Assembly: GCA_027315205.1 (NCBI GenBank)
Contig: DAHUYM010000006.1
Location: forward strand, 62,001 to 126,000
Reading direction: 5' to 3'
Source of the DNA: Leptospirillum sp.
GTDB lineage: Bacteria > Nitrospirota > Leptospirillia > Leptospirillales > Leptospirillaceae
Length of the DNA stretch: 64,000 nucleotides
Each line of letters starts with the position of its first letter. Position 1 is the stretch's first letter. Below, one piece after another: positions 45,207 to 54,446 of this stretch. The notes under the pieces are model-generated. The model saw only the letters and a program-made list of their open reading frames with translations. It had not been told where the DNA came from and did not search any database. The position numbers and the translations under genes are program-made.

Positions 45207-46115
45207 TCAGTGGGTTTCGATGAACTCTTCCTCAGCGGATTCGTTTCGATTGACGGAAGGCTCGAAGCCTTTTTCCCGCGAAATCCGAACAAGCTTCTCG
45301 ATCACACCTTCGATCAGCCATTCCGGGGTCGAGGCTCCGGCCGTCACTCCCACTTTTTCGCTCCCGGCGAACCATTCCGGGCTGACTTCGTCCGCACTGT
45401 CGACCAGGTACGACGCCCGGCAAAGGCCACCGGAGACTTCCTGGAGACGGCGGGAATTGGCGCTGCTCATCGAGCCAACGGTGATCATGATATCCATGTC
45501 GCCCGCGATTTCGAGGACGGAGGTCTGCCGCTTTTCCGTCGCGTCGCAGATCGTGTTGTGGACTTCGAGCTGGGGGTACCTTTTCTTCAGAAGCTCGAGG
45601 ATCTCGTCGAAATACTTGATGCTCTGGGTTGTCTGGGAAACCAGGGCCACGGGACCGTCGGTCAGGGGAAGCCCCGGGATTTCCTCTTTCCGGTGGAAGA
45701 CATGAATGTTTTCGGTGGCGACACCGCAAACGCCCATCACCTCGTCGTGGTTCTTCTCGCCCAGGAGAAAGATTGTGTAGTTATGGGCGGAAAGATTCTT
45801 GACGATCCGGTGGATCTTCGAGACAAGCGGGCAGGTGGTATCGACGACGTCGAGATTGCGGGACCGGGCTTCTTCGATGACGGAAGGGGCCACCCCGTGG
45901 GCGCTGATGATCAGGGTTCCGCTATCGACCTCGCGCACTTCCTCCACCGATTTCACGCCCCTGTCCGAGAGGTCTTTCACGACATGGGTATTGTGCACGA
46001 TCTCATGAAGGATGAAGACGGGGCCCTTGGCCTCCTCAGACGTCTTGTGGGCCAGCTTGATCGCTCTTTTCACTCCGACGCAGACACCCGCGTATTCCGG
46101 AAGAAAGATATCCAT
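45207..46115 (-). CDS. ispH: 4-hydroxy-3-methylbut-2-enyl diphosphate reductase
   Basis: The last enzyme of the MEP isoprenoid pathway, making IPP and DMAPP, the precursors of squalene and hopanoids. 302 residues with the three [4Fe-4S] cysteines in AGVCVGVKRA, DTTCPLVSKIH and NTICDATEKRQ, the histidines in HEIVHNTHVV and SAHGVAPSV, and SQTTQSIKY. Placement inside the hopanoid cluster gives a coherent supply line for hpnF. Confidence 0.96.
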   Translation of the reverse strand: MDIFLPEYAGVCVGVKRAIKLAHKTSEEAKGPVFILHEIVHNTHVVKDLSDRGVKSVEEVREVDSGTLIISAHGVAPSVIEEARSRNLDVVDTTCPLVSKIHRIVKNLSAHNYTIFLLGEKNHDEVMGVCGVATENIHVFHRKEEIPGLPLTDGPVALVSQTTQSIKYFDEILELLKKRYPQLEVHNTICDATEKRQTSVLEIAGDMDIMITVGSMSSANSRRLQEVSGGLCRASYLVDSADEVSPEWFAGSEKVGVTAGASTPEWLIEGVIEKLVRISREKGFEPSVNRNESAEEEFIETH

Positions 46116-46182
46116 TATTCCGACTCCTTTATGTCCATTGGTCCCCGGGATCGCCCTAGAAGGCAGCCCCAGGGTGTCATAT

Positions 46183-47208
46183 TCAGCTCAGTTTCACACC
46201 GCTCCGGCCCATGTACTCCGGGCCGGAAAAGTACTGGACGGCATCCCTTACAGCTTCTTCCACCGGGGTCAGGGCAAGACCGAGTTCCCGGACCGACTTT
46301 TCCCCGGAGTAAAACATCATCTTGTTCGCCATCCTCACCCCGTCCAGGGGGATCAGGGGCTCTTTTCCCGTCAGGCGGGAAACCCCTTCGGACAGATAGG
46401 CCAGCGGAACCAGGGCCGACCGGGGCATCCTCAAGGTCGGCGCCGGTATTCCGGTTTGGGCTTCGAGAATCCCGAAAAGCTCCCGAAGAAGAAGGTTCTT
46501 GTTGGCCAGAATATATTTTTCTCCCGGTCGCCCTTTCCTGGCCGCCAGGATGTGCCCTTTGGCCACGTCCCGCACATGGATGACGTTGAGGCCGGTATGG
46601 ACGAACGCTTTCATCCGGCCTTTCATGTAATCCAGCACGATTCTCCCGGTCGGCGTCGGCTTGATGTCACGCCCTCCGATAGGGGCACTCGGGTTCACGA
46701 TCACGATGGGCAACCTGTCCGAATACGAGAGAACCACCTGCTCGGACAGATACTTCGACAGCTTATATTCTCCGATCAGCGTTTTAGTGTCAACCCGATC
46801 CGCCTCGGAAATCGGGACATCGTCATCCCGGGCACCGAGCGCTGCCACGCTGCTGCAGTATACGATGCGCTCGATGGGACGGCCGATACAGGCTTCCAGA
46901 AGGGACCGGGTCCCTTCGACATTGGTCCGGAGCATCTCTCCTTGCCTGGGAGACCACAAACGGTAATCGGCGGCCACGTGAAAAAGGTAGTCGACACCGC
47001 CCAACGCCTTTGCCAGCGAACCTGGATCCCTCAAGTCCCCATAGACCCACTCCACATCCGGACCTTTCGGAGGCAGATTTCGGGTGTCGCTCGTCGGCCG
47101 TACGAGGCAGGAGATTGAAAACCCTTCCGCCAGAAGTTCGGATGCGACCCAGGACCCTACGAATCCCGTCGCTCCCGTGACAAACGCCTTCGGTTTCGAG
47201 GCCGACAT
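46183..47208 (-). CDS. hpnA: Hopanoid-associated sugar epimerase/reductase HpnA
   Basis: 341-residue extended short-chain dehydrogenase: NAD(P)-binding FVTGATGFVGSWVASELL, VYGDLRD, DYLFHVAADYRLW, YCSSVAALG, catalytic Tyr/Lys in GEYKLSKYL, and VNPSAPIG. The DYRLW segment and hopanoid neighbours point to HpnA rather than a plant-type flavonoid reductase. Its biochemical step is not settled in the literature I know. ATG 47208 follows GGGGAGGGG; the longer frame to 47523 covers non-coding leader and the opposite lipoprotein gene. Confidence 0.88.
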   Translation of the reverse strand: MSASKPKAFVTGATGFVGSWVASELLAEGFSISCLVRPTSDTRNLPPKGPDVEWVYGDLRDPGSLAKALGGVDYLFHVAADYRLWSPRQGEMLRTNVEGTRSLLEACIGRPIERIVYCSSVAALGARDDDVPISEADRVDTKTLIGEYKLSKYLSEQVVLSYSDRLPIVIVNPSAPIGGRDIKPTPTGRIVLDYMKGRMKAFVHTGLNVIHVRDVAKGHILAARKGRPGEKYILANKNLLLRELFGILEAQTGIPAPTLRMPRSALVPLAYLSEGVSRLTGKEPLIPLDGVRMANKMMFYSGEKSVRELGLALTPVEEAVRDAVQYFSGPEYMGRSGVKLS

Positions 47209-47312
47209 CCTGATATACCCCTCCCCTCTCACACCCTCTTTGACTCCAGGATCATATTGTCTATGATGGACCGGTCCCCGCCAAGAATCCACCCGGAGGC
47301 TGCCCGACGCCC

Positions 47313-48002
47313 ATGTTCCGTTACCTTCGAGTCCTGCTCCTGACCCTGACCCCGTTCCTCGGAGGGTGCTATACCGTCCAGGTCCCCCTGAACGACCAGG
47401 GCGCCCTGGACCGGGTTGGCCTCGTCCTTCCGGATACCCGATTCCCCTCCGGGAGCATGGAGAGGACACTCGTTCCGCTCCTCGAATCCCGAGGATTTCG
47501 ATGGAACGATCCCCGGTATTCACTGGGCCATCACATGATCCGTGGCAACCGGCTCGTGCTGGTCATGCCTGACGGGACGGTCGAGGTCCGCCGGTATGCC
47601 GCCCGGTTCAGGGACTCGGGGTTCCGTATCACGCATTTTCAGCCCACCCCGTCGGGAGACCTGGGCAAAAACGGAGATTCGGTGACACCGAGCCTCTTCC
47701 ATTGCCTCTACAATCGCCCCGCCGCCGCTTTTGAGGATCATGCGCACGTCTCGTTCGCCACCCTCCTCGCCGACGGCGTCTTCACCGGGGGGATCGACAC
47801 GGCATTGTTCCCGTTCACAATCGTCCTGTGCGAGACGGTCAACCGGCTTCCCCTGTCCTACCTCTCCCTCGAAATTTCCCGGGACGGCACTCTGACCCGG
47901 TTCCTGAACGATGCGTGGGCAAAAGCCCGTCTATCCTCCCGTTCTGGCCGGTCAGAACGGGAAACCGATCCCGACGAACGATACGACCCCCGCCTCCGTT
48001 GA
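47313..48002 (+). CDS. Lipoprotein of unknown function
   Basis: 229 residues with a lipoprotein signal (RYLRVLLLTLTPFLGGC; lipobox LGGC), so Cys becomes the lipid-modified N-terminus. The mature part is beta-rich with no family motif that I recognise; the tail is highly charged (SGRSERETDPDERYD). It is the only plus-strand gene inside the hopanoid region, diverges from hpnA, and its 3' end overlaps the convergent barrel gene by 51 nt. It may be an accessory envelope lipoprotein (inference). Confidence 0.75.
   Translation: MFRYLRVLLLTLTPFLGGCYTVQVPLNDQGALDRVGLVLPDTRFPSGSMERTLVPLLESRGFRWNDPRYSLGHHMIRGNRLVLVMPDGTVEVRRYAARFRDSGFRITHFQPTPSGDLGKNGDSVTPSLFHCLYNRPAAAFEDHAHVSFATLLADGVFTGGIDTALFPFTIVLCETVNRLPLSYLSLEISRDGTLTRFLNDAWAKARLSSRSGRSERETDPDERYDPRLR
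47938..47961. terminator. Hairpin inside the overlap of convergent genes
   Basis: CCCGTTCTG and CAGAACGGG pair around GCCGGT. The stem spans the stop of the barrel gene (47952-47954) and lies within the coding end of the lipoprotein gene. No U-tract follows in either direction, but the position fits a shared stop signal. Confidence 0.4.
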
Positions 48003-49283
48003 ATAGCCGAGGTCCAGTCTTCCGACGACGTCGGGCTTGACAAGGGCCCGGAACCCTACACCCGGATTGACGGCATAGTATCCCAGATTCATGGCCTGGG
48101 ACTCGGTCTGGAACACTTCTCCAACCCCCACGAACGGAGCGATCTGCCATTCGCTCCTGACCCCGAGCATGGTCATGTCGAACACCTTGATCCGTTCCTC
48201 CAGGTTGAACAGAGACGCATCGTAATCGTAAAACCGTCCAAATCCGTATCCTTCGAGCGTAAAGGGGCCCCCCAGCATGCTCTGGGCATAGAACGGGATA
48301 TTGGGGCCGTTCATCAGGTTCAGTTCCCCCCGGATGGCCAGGACATTCTGGTCGCTCTCGCCGTTCGTGATCCATTTCTTGTACTCGATGTTGAAACGGT
48401 CGAACAGGCTGTACTGGCCCGGCGTCAGGTTTTGGTCCAGTTCTGCGAACGCACGGGCATATGTCCCGTCGGTGGGTATCAGGTGATTGTCCCGGGTATC
48501 GTACGTGATGTTCGCACGGTGGGTTTCGATGACTGCCCCCTGGGCAAAACCGTTGACCGTCGGAAAATCGGTACCGGAATACGGAAACCCCACCACCTGG
48601 CCGGGGGACGCCTGATAGGACCTGTACCGCTCCATGACCCACATCCGGACTTTCTGGGACAGGGTGTTCACGCCGACCGTGGCGTGGACGGACGTTTCGG
48701 ACAGCGTGAAGTTGCTCTGGTCCGAAAAGTCCGACTGGGGACCCAGACCGTAGAACCGGGCGCTGGGGTCCTTGAAGTCCTTGACCCGGAAATCCAGGAT
48801 GTACCGTCCTTGCCCCGCCCCGAGGTCGCGGTAATGCATTTCATAGAAATTCATGAGAGAGTTCGACTGGATCCCTATCACATGCCACCGGCGCAGGTTT
48901 CCCTTGTAATACCGGTAATACCGAACCCCGAGTTCATAGCCGAAGTACGGGTTCCATGTAAAGGAAGGGGCCAGTATCGACGTGATGCGTCCGCTGGGAT
49001 TGGCATAAAGGACCGGGATGATCGTCCCCAGCGTGATCCCGCTATTGTAGTCGTACCCGATCGCGGGGAGGGGAACGACGACCGTATTCATTCCGGGCGT
49101 ACTATAAGAAAAAGGGGAAGGAACTCCGATGGGAAGGACCGGAAATTGCTGGGAATTCGACGGGGATACCCCTATCGGAAGCGGGGAAGGGGGTCCCTGG
49201 GCATGGAGGCAAAAAGGAACGAACAGCGACAGGATAAAAGCTGCGATCCCCGACCTGAAGACGTTCACGCATAACGGTTTCAT
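47952..49283 (-). CDS. Omp85-like outer-membrane barrel without POTRA
   Basis: 443 residues with a signal peptide (GIAAFILSLFVPFCLHA), a short Pro-rich linker and a beta-barrel with GGPFTLEGYGFGRFYD, resembling the conserved GGxxxxRGY segment of BamA/TamA barrels, and a terminal phenylalanine (FVGIGFPF). There is no POTRA domain, as in short Omp85 and surface-antigen family members. Its ATG overlaps the hpnG stop by 4 nt, so it is co-translated with a hopanoid enzyme. A role in lipid or protein export is possible but unproven. Confidence 0.75.
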   Translation of the reverse strand: MKPLCVNVFRSGIAAFILSLFVPFCLHAQGPPSPLPIGVSPSNSQQFPVLPIGVPSPFSYSTPGMNTVVVPLPAIGYDYNSGITLGTIIPVLYANPSGRITSILAPSFTWNPYFGYELGVRYYRYYKGNLRRWHVIGIQSNSLMNFYEMHYRDLGAGQGRYILDFRVKDFKDPSARFYGLGPQSDFSDQSNFTLSETSVHATVGVNTLSQKVRMWVMERYRSYQASPGQVVGFPYSGTDFPTVNGFAQGAVIETHRANITYDTRDNHLIPTDGTYARAFAELDQNLTPGQYSLFDRFNIEYKKWITNGESDQNVLAIRGELNLMNGPNIPFYAQSMLGGPFTLEGYGFGRFYDYDASLFNLEERIKVFDMTMLGVRSEWQIAPFVGVGEVFQTESQAMNLGYYAVNPGVGFRALVKPDVVGRLDLGYSTEAGVVSFVGIGFPF

Positions 49284-50029
49284 CTGTGAACGGCCTCTCC
49301 TGAAACCAGCCGACCAAAACGCCGTCCGAGTTCGGTCATTGCGGCCCGACCTTTCAGAAGGCCGGGGAGCGCATTCACAAGTGCGACGAGAGCGCCGGGG
49401 TCCCGAACGAGTCCGGGTATCCCCCCAAAAAGATTCTGGCGGCCGTCAACGTTCACGAACCGGGAAACGACCGGAGGCAAACTCGTGTCCGCGCCGTCCG
49501 ATACCACCCGTATGACAGCCACCGTAACCTCGGCATCCCTGAATTCCAGGAACCAGGGGTAACTTTCCATATCGGCCATGTCGGCAAGAGTCCGCTCGTT
49601 CAAACGTTTCTTTTCTCCGGGATGCGACACGATCCGGTCGACGGTAACCCCGTTCCCCAGATCGAGTCCGAGGCATTGTGACCATGTCTCGGCACCCTTT
49701 GCGAACAGGGGAGGGCTATTTTCCCGGAAAAAACGGGAAAGAACGCGTACGGTCCCGCTGTCCATGCCGGACGAAAGGCCTGCGGCGAATCCGACAAGGC
49801 ATACCGAACGGTATCCGATTTCGGCGGCTTTCCTGGAAAATCCTTTTCCCTCTGGATTTCCGGGCCCTATGAACGCGATGGAAACGGGCATGCGGGGGAG
49901 ATCGGGCCGGTCGCCAAACTTTTGGGGACGGAGGGAACCTGTAAACGGCGATAACCCCCGGGACAGCGCGATTGCCTCCGTCTCGAGCGGAGTCATCAAG
50001 AGCAGGGGAAGGGGAATTCCGATCCCCAC
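49280..50029 (-). CDS. hpnG: Hopanoid nucleosidase/phosphorylase HpnG
   Basis: About 249 residues of nucleoside-phosphorylase fold (LLLMTPLETEAIALSRGL, GPGNPEGKGFSRKAAEIG, LVGFAAGLSSGM, DMESYPWFLEF, VNALPGLLKG). HpnG removes adenine from adenosylhopane to give ribosylhopane. The DMESYPW motif is the family's active-site region, and GFAAGLS is the usual purine-pocket loop. GTG 50029 is chosen because it includes the first strand; ATG 49996 would cut it. Neither has a good ribosome site; the gene is 35 nt after the cyclase. Confidence 0.82.
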   Translation of the reverse strand: MGIGIPLPLLLMTPLETEAIALSRGLSPFTGSLRPQKFGDRPDLPRMPVSIAFIGPGNPEGKGFSRKAAEIGYRSVCLVGFAAGLSSGMDSGTVRVLSRFFRENSPPLFAKGAETWSQCLGLDLGNGVTVDRIVSHPGEKKRLNERTLADMADMESYPWFLEFRDAEVTVAVIRVVSDGADTSLPPVVSRFVNVDGRQNLFGGIPGLVRDPGALVALVNALPGLLKGRAAMTELGRRFGRLVSGEAVHR

Positions 50030-50064
50030 CCTGGATTCCGGGGACGGGGGATCGGTGAAGGCGT

Positions 50065-52122
50065 TCAGCGGAATCGGGCTGCCGGTGGATACGGCGCCCG
50101 CTTCCAATGCCCGGAAATCTCCTCGACCCGGGAATAACCCCGGGAACGGACATTTCGGTAGAGGGACAACGCCCACAACGGGAAATAATCGCGGTACATA
50201 TTGTATCGAAGGTAGAATACCCTCGGGAATCCCGTTCCCGTGTACTCTTTCTCGTCCCACCGGCCGTCCGGACGCATGCCCGACAACAGGAAGGAAACCC
50301 CCCTGGAGACCGAAGGGTGATCCGGGTGTCCTCCGTGGATCAGGGAGATCAGGGCCCAGGCCGTCTGGGACGGCGTCGACACGCCTTTCCCCGCCGTGCC
50401 CTTCCGAAAATACGAGTAACAGCTTTCTCCCCATCCACCGTCCGGATTCTGGCTGGAAAACAGGAACTGCATGGCTTTCTGGATATAGGGAAGGGTCATG
50501 TCTTCCCCGATCGCCTTCAGCCCCGCCATGACGGACCACGTCCCGTAGATGTAGTTCACTCCCCAGCGCCCGTACCAGGAACCGTCGTCTTCCTGTTCCT
50601 TCTTGAGAAACCGAATCGCCCTCCTCAGCGGGGGAAACTCGTGACCGTACCCCAGGATTCCGAGGAGTTCCGCCACGCGTCCCGTAACGTCAGACGTGCT
50701 GGGGTCGAGGAGCGCCCCATGATCCGCGAACGGAATATTGTTCAGGAACAGGAGGTCGTTGTCCTTGTCGAACGCAGCCCATCCCCCGTCCGTTCCCTGC
50801 ATCTCCAGAATCCATTCGGTTCCCCTCCTGAAGAGATCACCGCATCCTGAAAAACCTGGATTCCACTTAGCGAAGTCCATCAGAACGACCGACGTATCAT
50901 CCACATCGGGGTAGAAGTCGTTCTCGAACTGGAACGCCCAGCCTCCGGCCTCCACGTCCGGAACTCTCACGGACCAGTCCCCGACCGTCCGAACTTCTTT
51001 CTGGCGAAACCATGCGAACGCGCGAGCGATTCCGGGATGCGAAGGATCGGCTCCGGCTTCGAAGAGGGCACCGAGTGCCAAAGACGTATCCCAGATCGGC
51101 GAAAAGCATGGCTGCACCGATTTCAGATTTCCCACATCGAAAACCAAGTCATCGATGGAAGAAAGGACCCTCTGGAAGAGAGGATGGTCCATCGGGTACC
51201 CGGACAGTTTGAGAGCCAGTGCGCTGTTTGCCATCGCGGGGTAGATCGCCCCCAACCCCCCATCCCCCTTGAGGCGCGGGATAAGCCATTCGAGAGCTTT
51301 CTTCAGGGCCCGTTTCCTCAAGAAAGGCAACGGGTGTCGGTTCCATGCCTGGAGAATGATGTCGAGCAGAAAAAAAAGGTTCTTCCACGAGACGATCTTC
51401 CTGTCCCATGAATATCGGACGGTAACGTTCTCCATCGGGGTGATGAAAAGCTCTTCAATCCCGCATCCTTCGGGAACCGGGGTCAGGGGCCTGTGGTGAT
51501 AGACGAACAAAAGTCCCATGATCACCGTTCTGGACCAATAGGAGACGGTGTAGATCGAAAGGGGAAACCACGACGGCAGGAGAACCATCTCGGGAGGAAG
51601 AGCGGGAATGGCCTTCCATGAGTACTGACCGAACTGGGCCAGAGCGATACGCGTGAAGACGTTGACGTTGATCGCCCCTCCGCGTTCGTGGACCAGTCCC
51701 CTGGCCCGGGCCAGGGCCGGATGGTCGACATGATAGCCGGCCAGCTTCAGGGCAAAATAGGCCTTGACGGTGGCGCTGATATCGGCCGGCCCGCCGTGGT
51801 ACAGGGGCCAACCCCCGTCCTCTCCCTGGGAAGACAGGATGAATTCCGCGGCACGTTTGAAAAAGTCATCCGGACGCCGGCGCCCCAGGAGGAACTGCAA
51901 CATGATGTACTCGGACACGATCGTAACGTCGGCTTCAAGCGGTTCGACCCAGTAGCCGTCCGGATGCTGACGGTCCAGAAGGGAAGCCATCGCCCGGTCA
52001 ATCCGGTCGCCCACTTCGGCAAGGTCCGGAGACCGATCGGAAACGTTCGGATTTTCAGGAGCCACGGAGCCTGAAAACTCCTTCCCGGAGCTTTCGGCAA
52101 TCCCCTGCGTCCGCTTATCCAT
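50065..52122 (-). CDS. shc: Squalene-hopene cyclase
   Basis: 685-residue triterpene cyclase (HpnF) that folds squalene into hopene at the membrane. It has the catalytic acidic motif DVDDTSVV (family DxDDT), many QW repeats (for example SSQGEDGGWP, MQGTDGGW, SSQNPDGGWGES) and the C-terminal GTGFPRVFYLRYNMYRDYFP. The frame runs to 52527, but ATG 52122 with AAAGGA fits the family length. It heads the hopanoid operon with hpnG and the barrel gene. Genes for squalene synthesis (hpnC, D, E) and hpnH are not in the window. Confidence 0.96.
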   Translation of the reverse strand: MDKRTQGIAESSGKEFSGSVAPENPNVSDRSPDLAEVGDRIDRAMASLLDRQHPDGYWVEPLEADVTIVSEYIMLQFLLGRRRPDDFFKRAAEFILSSQGEDGGWPLYHGGPADISATVKAYFALKLAGYHVDHPALARARGLVHERGGAINVNVFTRIALAQFGQYSWKAIPALPPEMVLLPSWFPLSIYTVSYWSRTVIMGLLFVYHHRPLTPVPEGCGIEELFITPMENVTVRYSWDRKIVSWKNLFFLLDIILQAWNRHPLPFLRKRALKKALEWLIPRLKGDGGLGAIYPAMANSALALKLSGYPMDHPLFQRVLSSIDDLVFDVGNLKSVQPCFSPIWDTSLALGALFEAGADPSHPGIARAFAWFRQKEVRTVGDWSVRVPDVEAGGWAFQFENDFYPDVDDTSVVLMDFAKWNPGFSGCGDLFRRGTEWILEMQGTDGGWAAFDKDNDLLFLNNIPFADHGALLDPSTSDVTGRVAELLGILGYGHEFPPLRRAIRFLKKEQEDDGSWYGRWGVNYIYGTWSVMAGLKAIGEDMTLPYIQKAMQFLFSSQNPDGGWGESCYSYFRKGTAGKGVSTPSQTAWALISLIHGGHPDHPSVSRGVSFLLSGMRPDGRWDEKEYTGTGFPRVFYLRYNMYRDYFPLWALSLYRNVRSRGYSRVEEISGHWKRAPYPPAARFR

Positions 52123-52498
52123 GGCGATTCCTTTCCCGTTGAACCGTCGGGCTCTTGTGGCCCGATCACCGCAATTCTTCAAGTTGGTCAACATTTTAAG
52201 AAAATCCGGGCACTTTCGCAAACCAGAAGCCCCTTCATCTGCTCTTAATGTTCCCCAAACAGAGATGCGGCATTCTAGGCATGATGATGGGTCGGAACGA
52301 ACGCGAACACAGGACACTTCTTGGAATGGTGAAGCGACAGGCCGTTCCGTCTTTAATTTACGACCCGGAAGGCTCGCGGTCAAGCCCGGCAGGGGGGTCC
52401 AGGACCAACGCGTGACAGGACAACGGTGCGCCAGGGGGGCGTACGTGGCGTCGAACGAGTACCGGAAAGGTCCATATAGCCCGAATGCACGCCTTTTG
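52123..52498. other. Divergent upstream region of squalene-hopene cyclase
   Basis: About 375 nt with no gene I trust; an open frame upstream of the cyclase ATG is a long leader artefact. On the minus strand TTGACC (near 52190) could be a -35, but the -10 is unconvincing. Confidence 0.3.
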
Positions 52499-52528
52499 TT
52501 GCCCTTGTTTCGGGCAATCCGGTACAAT
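52499..52528 (+). promoter_or_regulatory. Sigma70-like promoter for the single-TM protein gene
   Basis: TTGCCC (52499-52504) and TACAAT (52523-52528) with 18-nt spacing, about 120 nt before ATG 52653. Confidence 0.45.
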
Positions 52529-52652
52529 AAAAAGAACGCTTCGGAACGGAAGGCGTCTTTCCAGACCTAAGCACAGGGCGTATTTTCGAAGGTTTCGGAC
52601 TTACTTATTGTTGTTCATTCGGAAAAGAAAGGGATCGTTTCGACCAGGAATC

Positions 52653-53279
52653 ATGGCGCAAACCAAACAGAACCCTATGGCACAGAACAAACCGACCACT
52701 GAGGATACCGGCAGAAAGCCGACAGGGTCGACCCCTGTCCATCCGGCGCCGGCGTCACAGGAACTGCCGGACGAAGAGTTTTTCAGCCCTTCCAAGCCCA
52801 AGGAGGAACCGGGGTTCTCCCCTGTCTCGATCGCGATCTATATCGTCGTGGGACTTCTTCTCGTCGCCGGGATCGGCGGTTCCATCGTCGGACTCCGGAC
52901 GACCCCGATCTGGATGGCACACAAACCGGTTTCTCCGCGAAGCATCAGCACCCGAACCACGTTCAAGAACATTGCGGGAAACGGCTGGACGATGACGTTC
53001 CAGATGATGCTTTCCCCTTCAGTGGCCTATTTCAAGGTCCACGTGACAGGCACGATCCCCATCAAATACCAGTTGATCGGGGCCCATTACAAGATCGGCA
53101 ACGGATCGACCATCCCCTTAAAGCTTCCTCCCGCCTACCTGATGTTCGAACCGCTGGCCCCGGGAGAGACGACCGAACGGACCCTCTGGCTCGGAGGCTC
53201 GCCGGTGGACTCGATCACCCTCCAGATACGGGTCGACGACGGAACTGGGCTCAGAAGCGATACCCTGACGTTCGACTAG
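52653..53279 (+). CDS. Single-membrane-segment protein with external beta domain, unknown
   Basis: 208 residues: a disordered Pro/Thr-rich cytoplasmic tail (about 1-55), one membrane segment (VSIAIYIVVGLLLVAGIGGS) and an extracytoplasmic domain with alternating strands (AYFKVHVTGTIPIKYQLIG, TERTLWLGG). ATG 52653 follows AGGA; the frame upstream to 52485 crosses the promoter. It stands alone between the hopanoid operon and the division cluster, running opposite to both. I do not recognise the family. Confidence 0.65.
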   Translation: MAQTKQNPMAQNKPTTEDTGRKPTGSTPVHPAPASQELPDEEFFSPSKPKEEPGFSPVSIAIYIVVGLLLVAGIGGSIVGLRTTPIWMAHKPVSPRSISTRTTFKNIAGNGWTMTFQMMLSPSVAYFKVHVTGTIPIKYQLIGAHYKIGNGSTIPLKLPPAYLMFEPLAPGETTERTLWLGGSPVDSITLQIRVDDGTGLRSDTLTFD

Positions 53280-53317
53280 ACCCGGCTTTCGGTCTTTATC
53301 ACCTTCATACCAGTGGA

Positions 53318-53641
53318 TCAGGACGGAGAACGGACTTCGAACGCAACGAGCGCCTCGGTAAGGCGTGTCCGGATTTGATCATCGTTCAGGCCGGAGACCG
53401 AAAGGGTTTTCCACCGCGTCCCTCCCCCTTTCAGGAGAGTTACGGAGGAGACCGGAATCCCGAGCCGGGACGCGAGAACTTTCCGGACTTCTTCATTGGC
53501 CCGGCCATCGCGGGCCGGGGCGGAAACGAAAAGCGTCAACGTTCCGTCGACCCGGGCCAGCCCCACGTTCTTTCTTCCCGTCCGGACCGCAAGACGGAAC
53601 AGACCGTTCCGGACCGCTCCGATCGGGTCATCTTCCGGCAC
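53318..53641 (-). CDS. yggU: DUF167 (YggU) family protein
   Basis: 107 residues of the small YggU/DUF167 fold: LAVRTGRKNVG, FVSAPARDGRANEEVRKVLA, VSSVTLLKGGGTRWKTLSVSG. The SAPARDGRANEE segment is the family core. Function is unknown, but the gene is commonly found next to proC, yggT and divIVA, as here. It starts at GTG 53641, 6 nt after divIVA, at the end of the cluster. Confidence 0.88.
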   Translation of the reverse strand: MPEDDPIGAVRNGLFRLAVRTGRKNVGLARVDGTLTLFVSAPARDGRANEEVRKVLASRLGIPVSSVTLLKGGGTRWKTLSVSGLNDDQIRTRLTEALVAFEVRSPS

Positions 53642-53647
53642 GGAAGA

Positions 53648-54172
53648 TCAGGTCTCCCCTGAATGCCGGCCGGGTTCTCCGGGAGCTGGGGGAGATGGCG
53701 GGAGCGCCATCGTATGCCATCGATCCTCGAACCGTTCGAGAGACTCGAAAAGGGCCTGGACTTCGCCTCTTATCCTGGCCAGTTCCAGGAGCCATTCCTC
53801 CCTGGCCCTGGCAAACCACTCCTCGAGACGGATCCGGCGGTCTTCGGCCCGGGATGCGATCTCTTTTGCGGAAAGTGCCGCGTCCCGGACGATCTGTTCG
53901 GCTTCCGACCTCGCGGAAGAGCGAACCGTATCCGCAATCTTCTGGGCGCTCAGGAGGGTATCCGAAAGCACGCTTTCCTTTTCCTTCAAGGCCCCGAATT
54001 CGACTTCAAGGTCCGAGATCCGGTCGGACTGTGTCCGGCATGCCAGGAGCAACTCGGACATCTCCTGGGCGACCCGGGCGACAAGATCGTCGACCTCCCT
54101 GGGGTCGTATCCCCGAAAGACTTTGGAGAATTCAAGCTGGCGAAGCTCTTCGATCCGTTGCTGATCGATCAT
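53648..54172 (-). CDS. divIVA: DivIVA-domain protein
   Basis: 174 residues with the N-terminal DivIVA motif (LEFSKVFRGYDPREVDDLV) followed by a long coiled coil (residues about 40-150). DivIVA proteins sense negative membrane curvature and recruit division or growth factors at poles and septa. A DivIVA in a Gram-negative-type cell is less common but known outside Proteobacteria. It follows yggT by 40 nt in the division cluster. Confidence 0.9.
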   Translation of the reverse strand: MIDQQRIEELRQLEFSKVFRGYDPREVDDLVARVAQEMSELLLACRTQSDRISDLEVEFGALKEKESVLSDTLLSAQKIADTVRSSARSEAEQIVRDAALSAKEIASRAEDRRIRLEEWFARAREEWLLELARIRGEVQALFESLERFEDRWHTMALPPSPPAPGEPGRHSGET

Positions 54173-54212
54173 GAGATCCTCCCGATGCGGAATCGATCCT
54201 CTTTCGATCCCT

Positions 54213-54446
54213 TCATATGAAGTGTTGCAGCAACTGGAGCAGAAAAAGGGCGATCAAGGGTGAGACATCCAGTCCTCCCAGCTTCTCCGGTGGAATAAGC
54301 TTCCGGATCGGCGCCAGGACCGGTTCTGTGATTTTCTCCATGAAACGTACCGCAGGGTGGGACGGATCGGGCGAAAACCAGGACAGTACAGCGCGAATGA
54401 TGATAATCCACGAATAGAGATCCAGAAGCCGCTCAATGAGAAGAAT
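54213..54446 (-). CDS. yggT: YggT-family membrane protein
   Basis: About 77 residues: LLDLYSWIIIIRAVLSWFSP, FMEKITEPVLAPIRKLIPP, VSPLIALFLLQLL, the classic YggT pattern with two membrane helices. No ATG, GTG or TTG stands at the right place. An in-frame ATT at 54446 lies 5 nt after GGGAGG and gives exactly the family N-terminus (MLLIERLLDLYSW). The first standard start, 22 codons upstream, adds a Pro-rich tail inside proC. The ATT start overlaps the proC end by 14 nt. The family is implicated in cell shape/osmotic tolerance. Confidence 0.85.
   Translation of the reverse strand: MLLIERLLDLYSWIIIIRAVLSWFSPDPSHPAVRFMEKITEPVLAPIRKLIPPEKLGGLDVSPLIALFLLQLLQHFI

Noticed and set aside
43593-46583. 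996-codon plus-strand open frame
   Set aside because: It lies antisense to hpnJ, ispH and hpnA, which have clear family motifs. It is a GC-rich shadow without recognisable domains.
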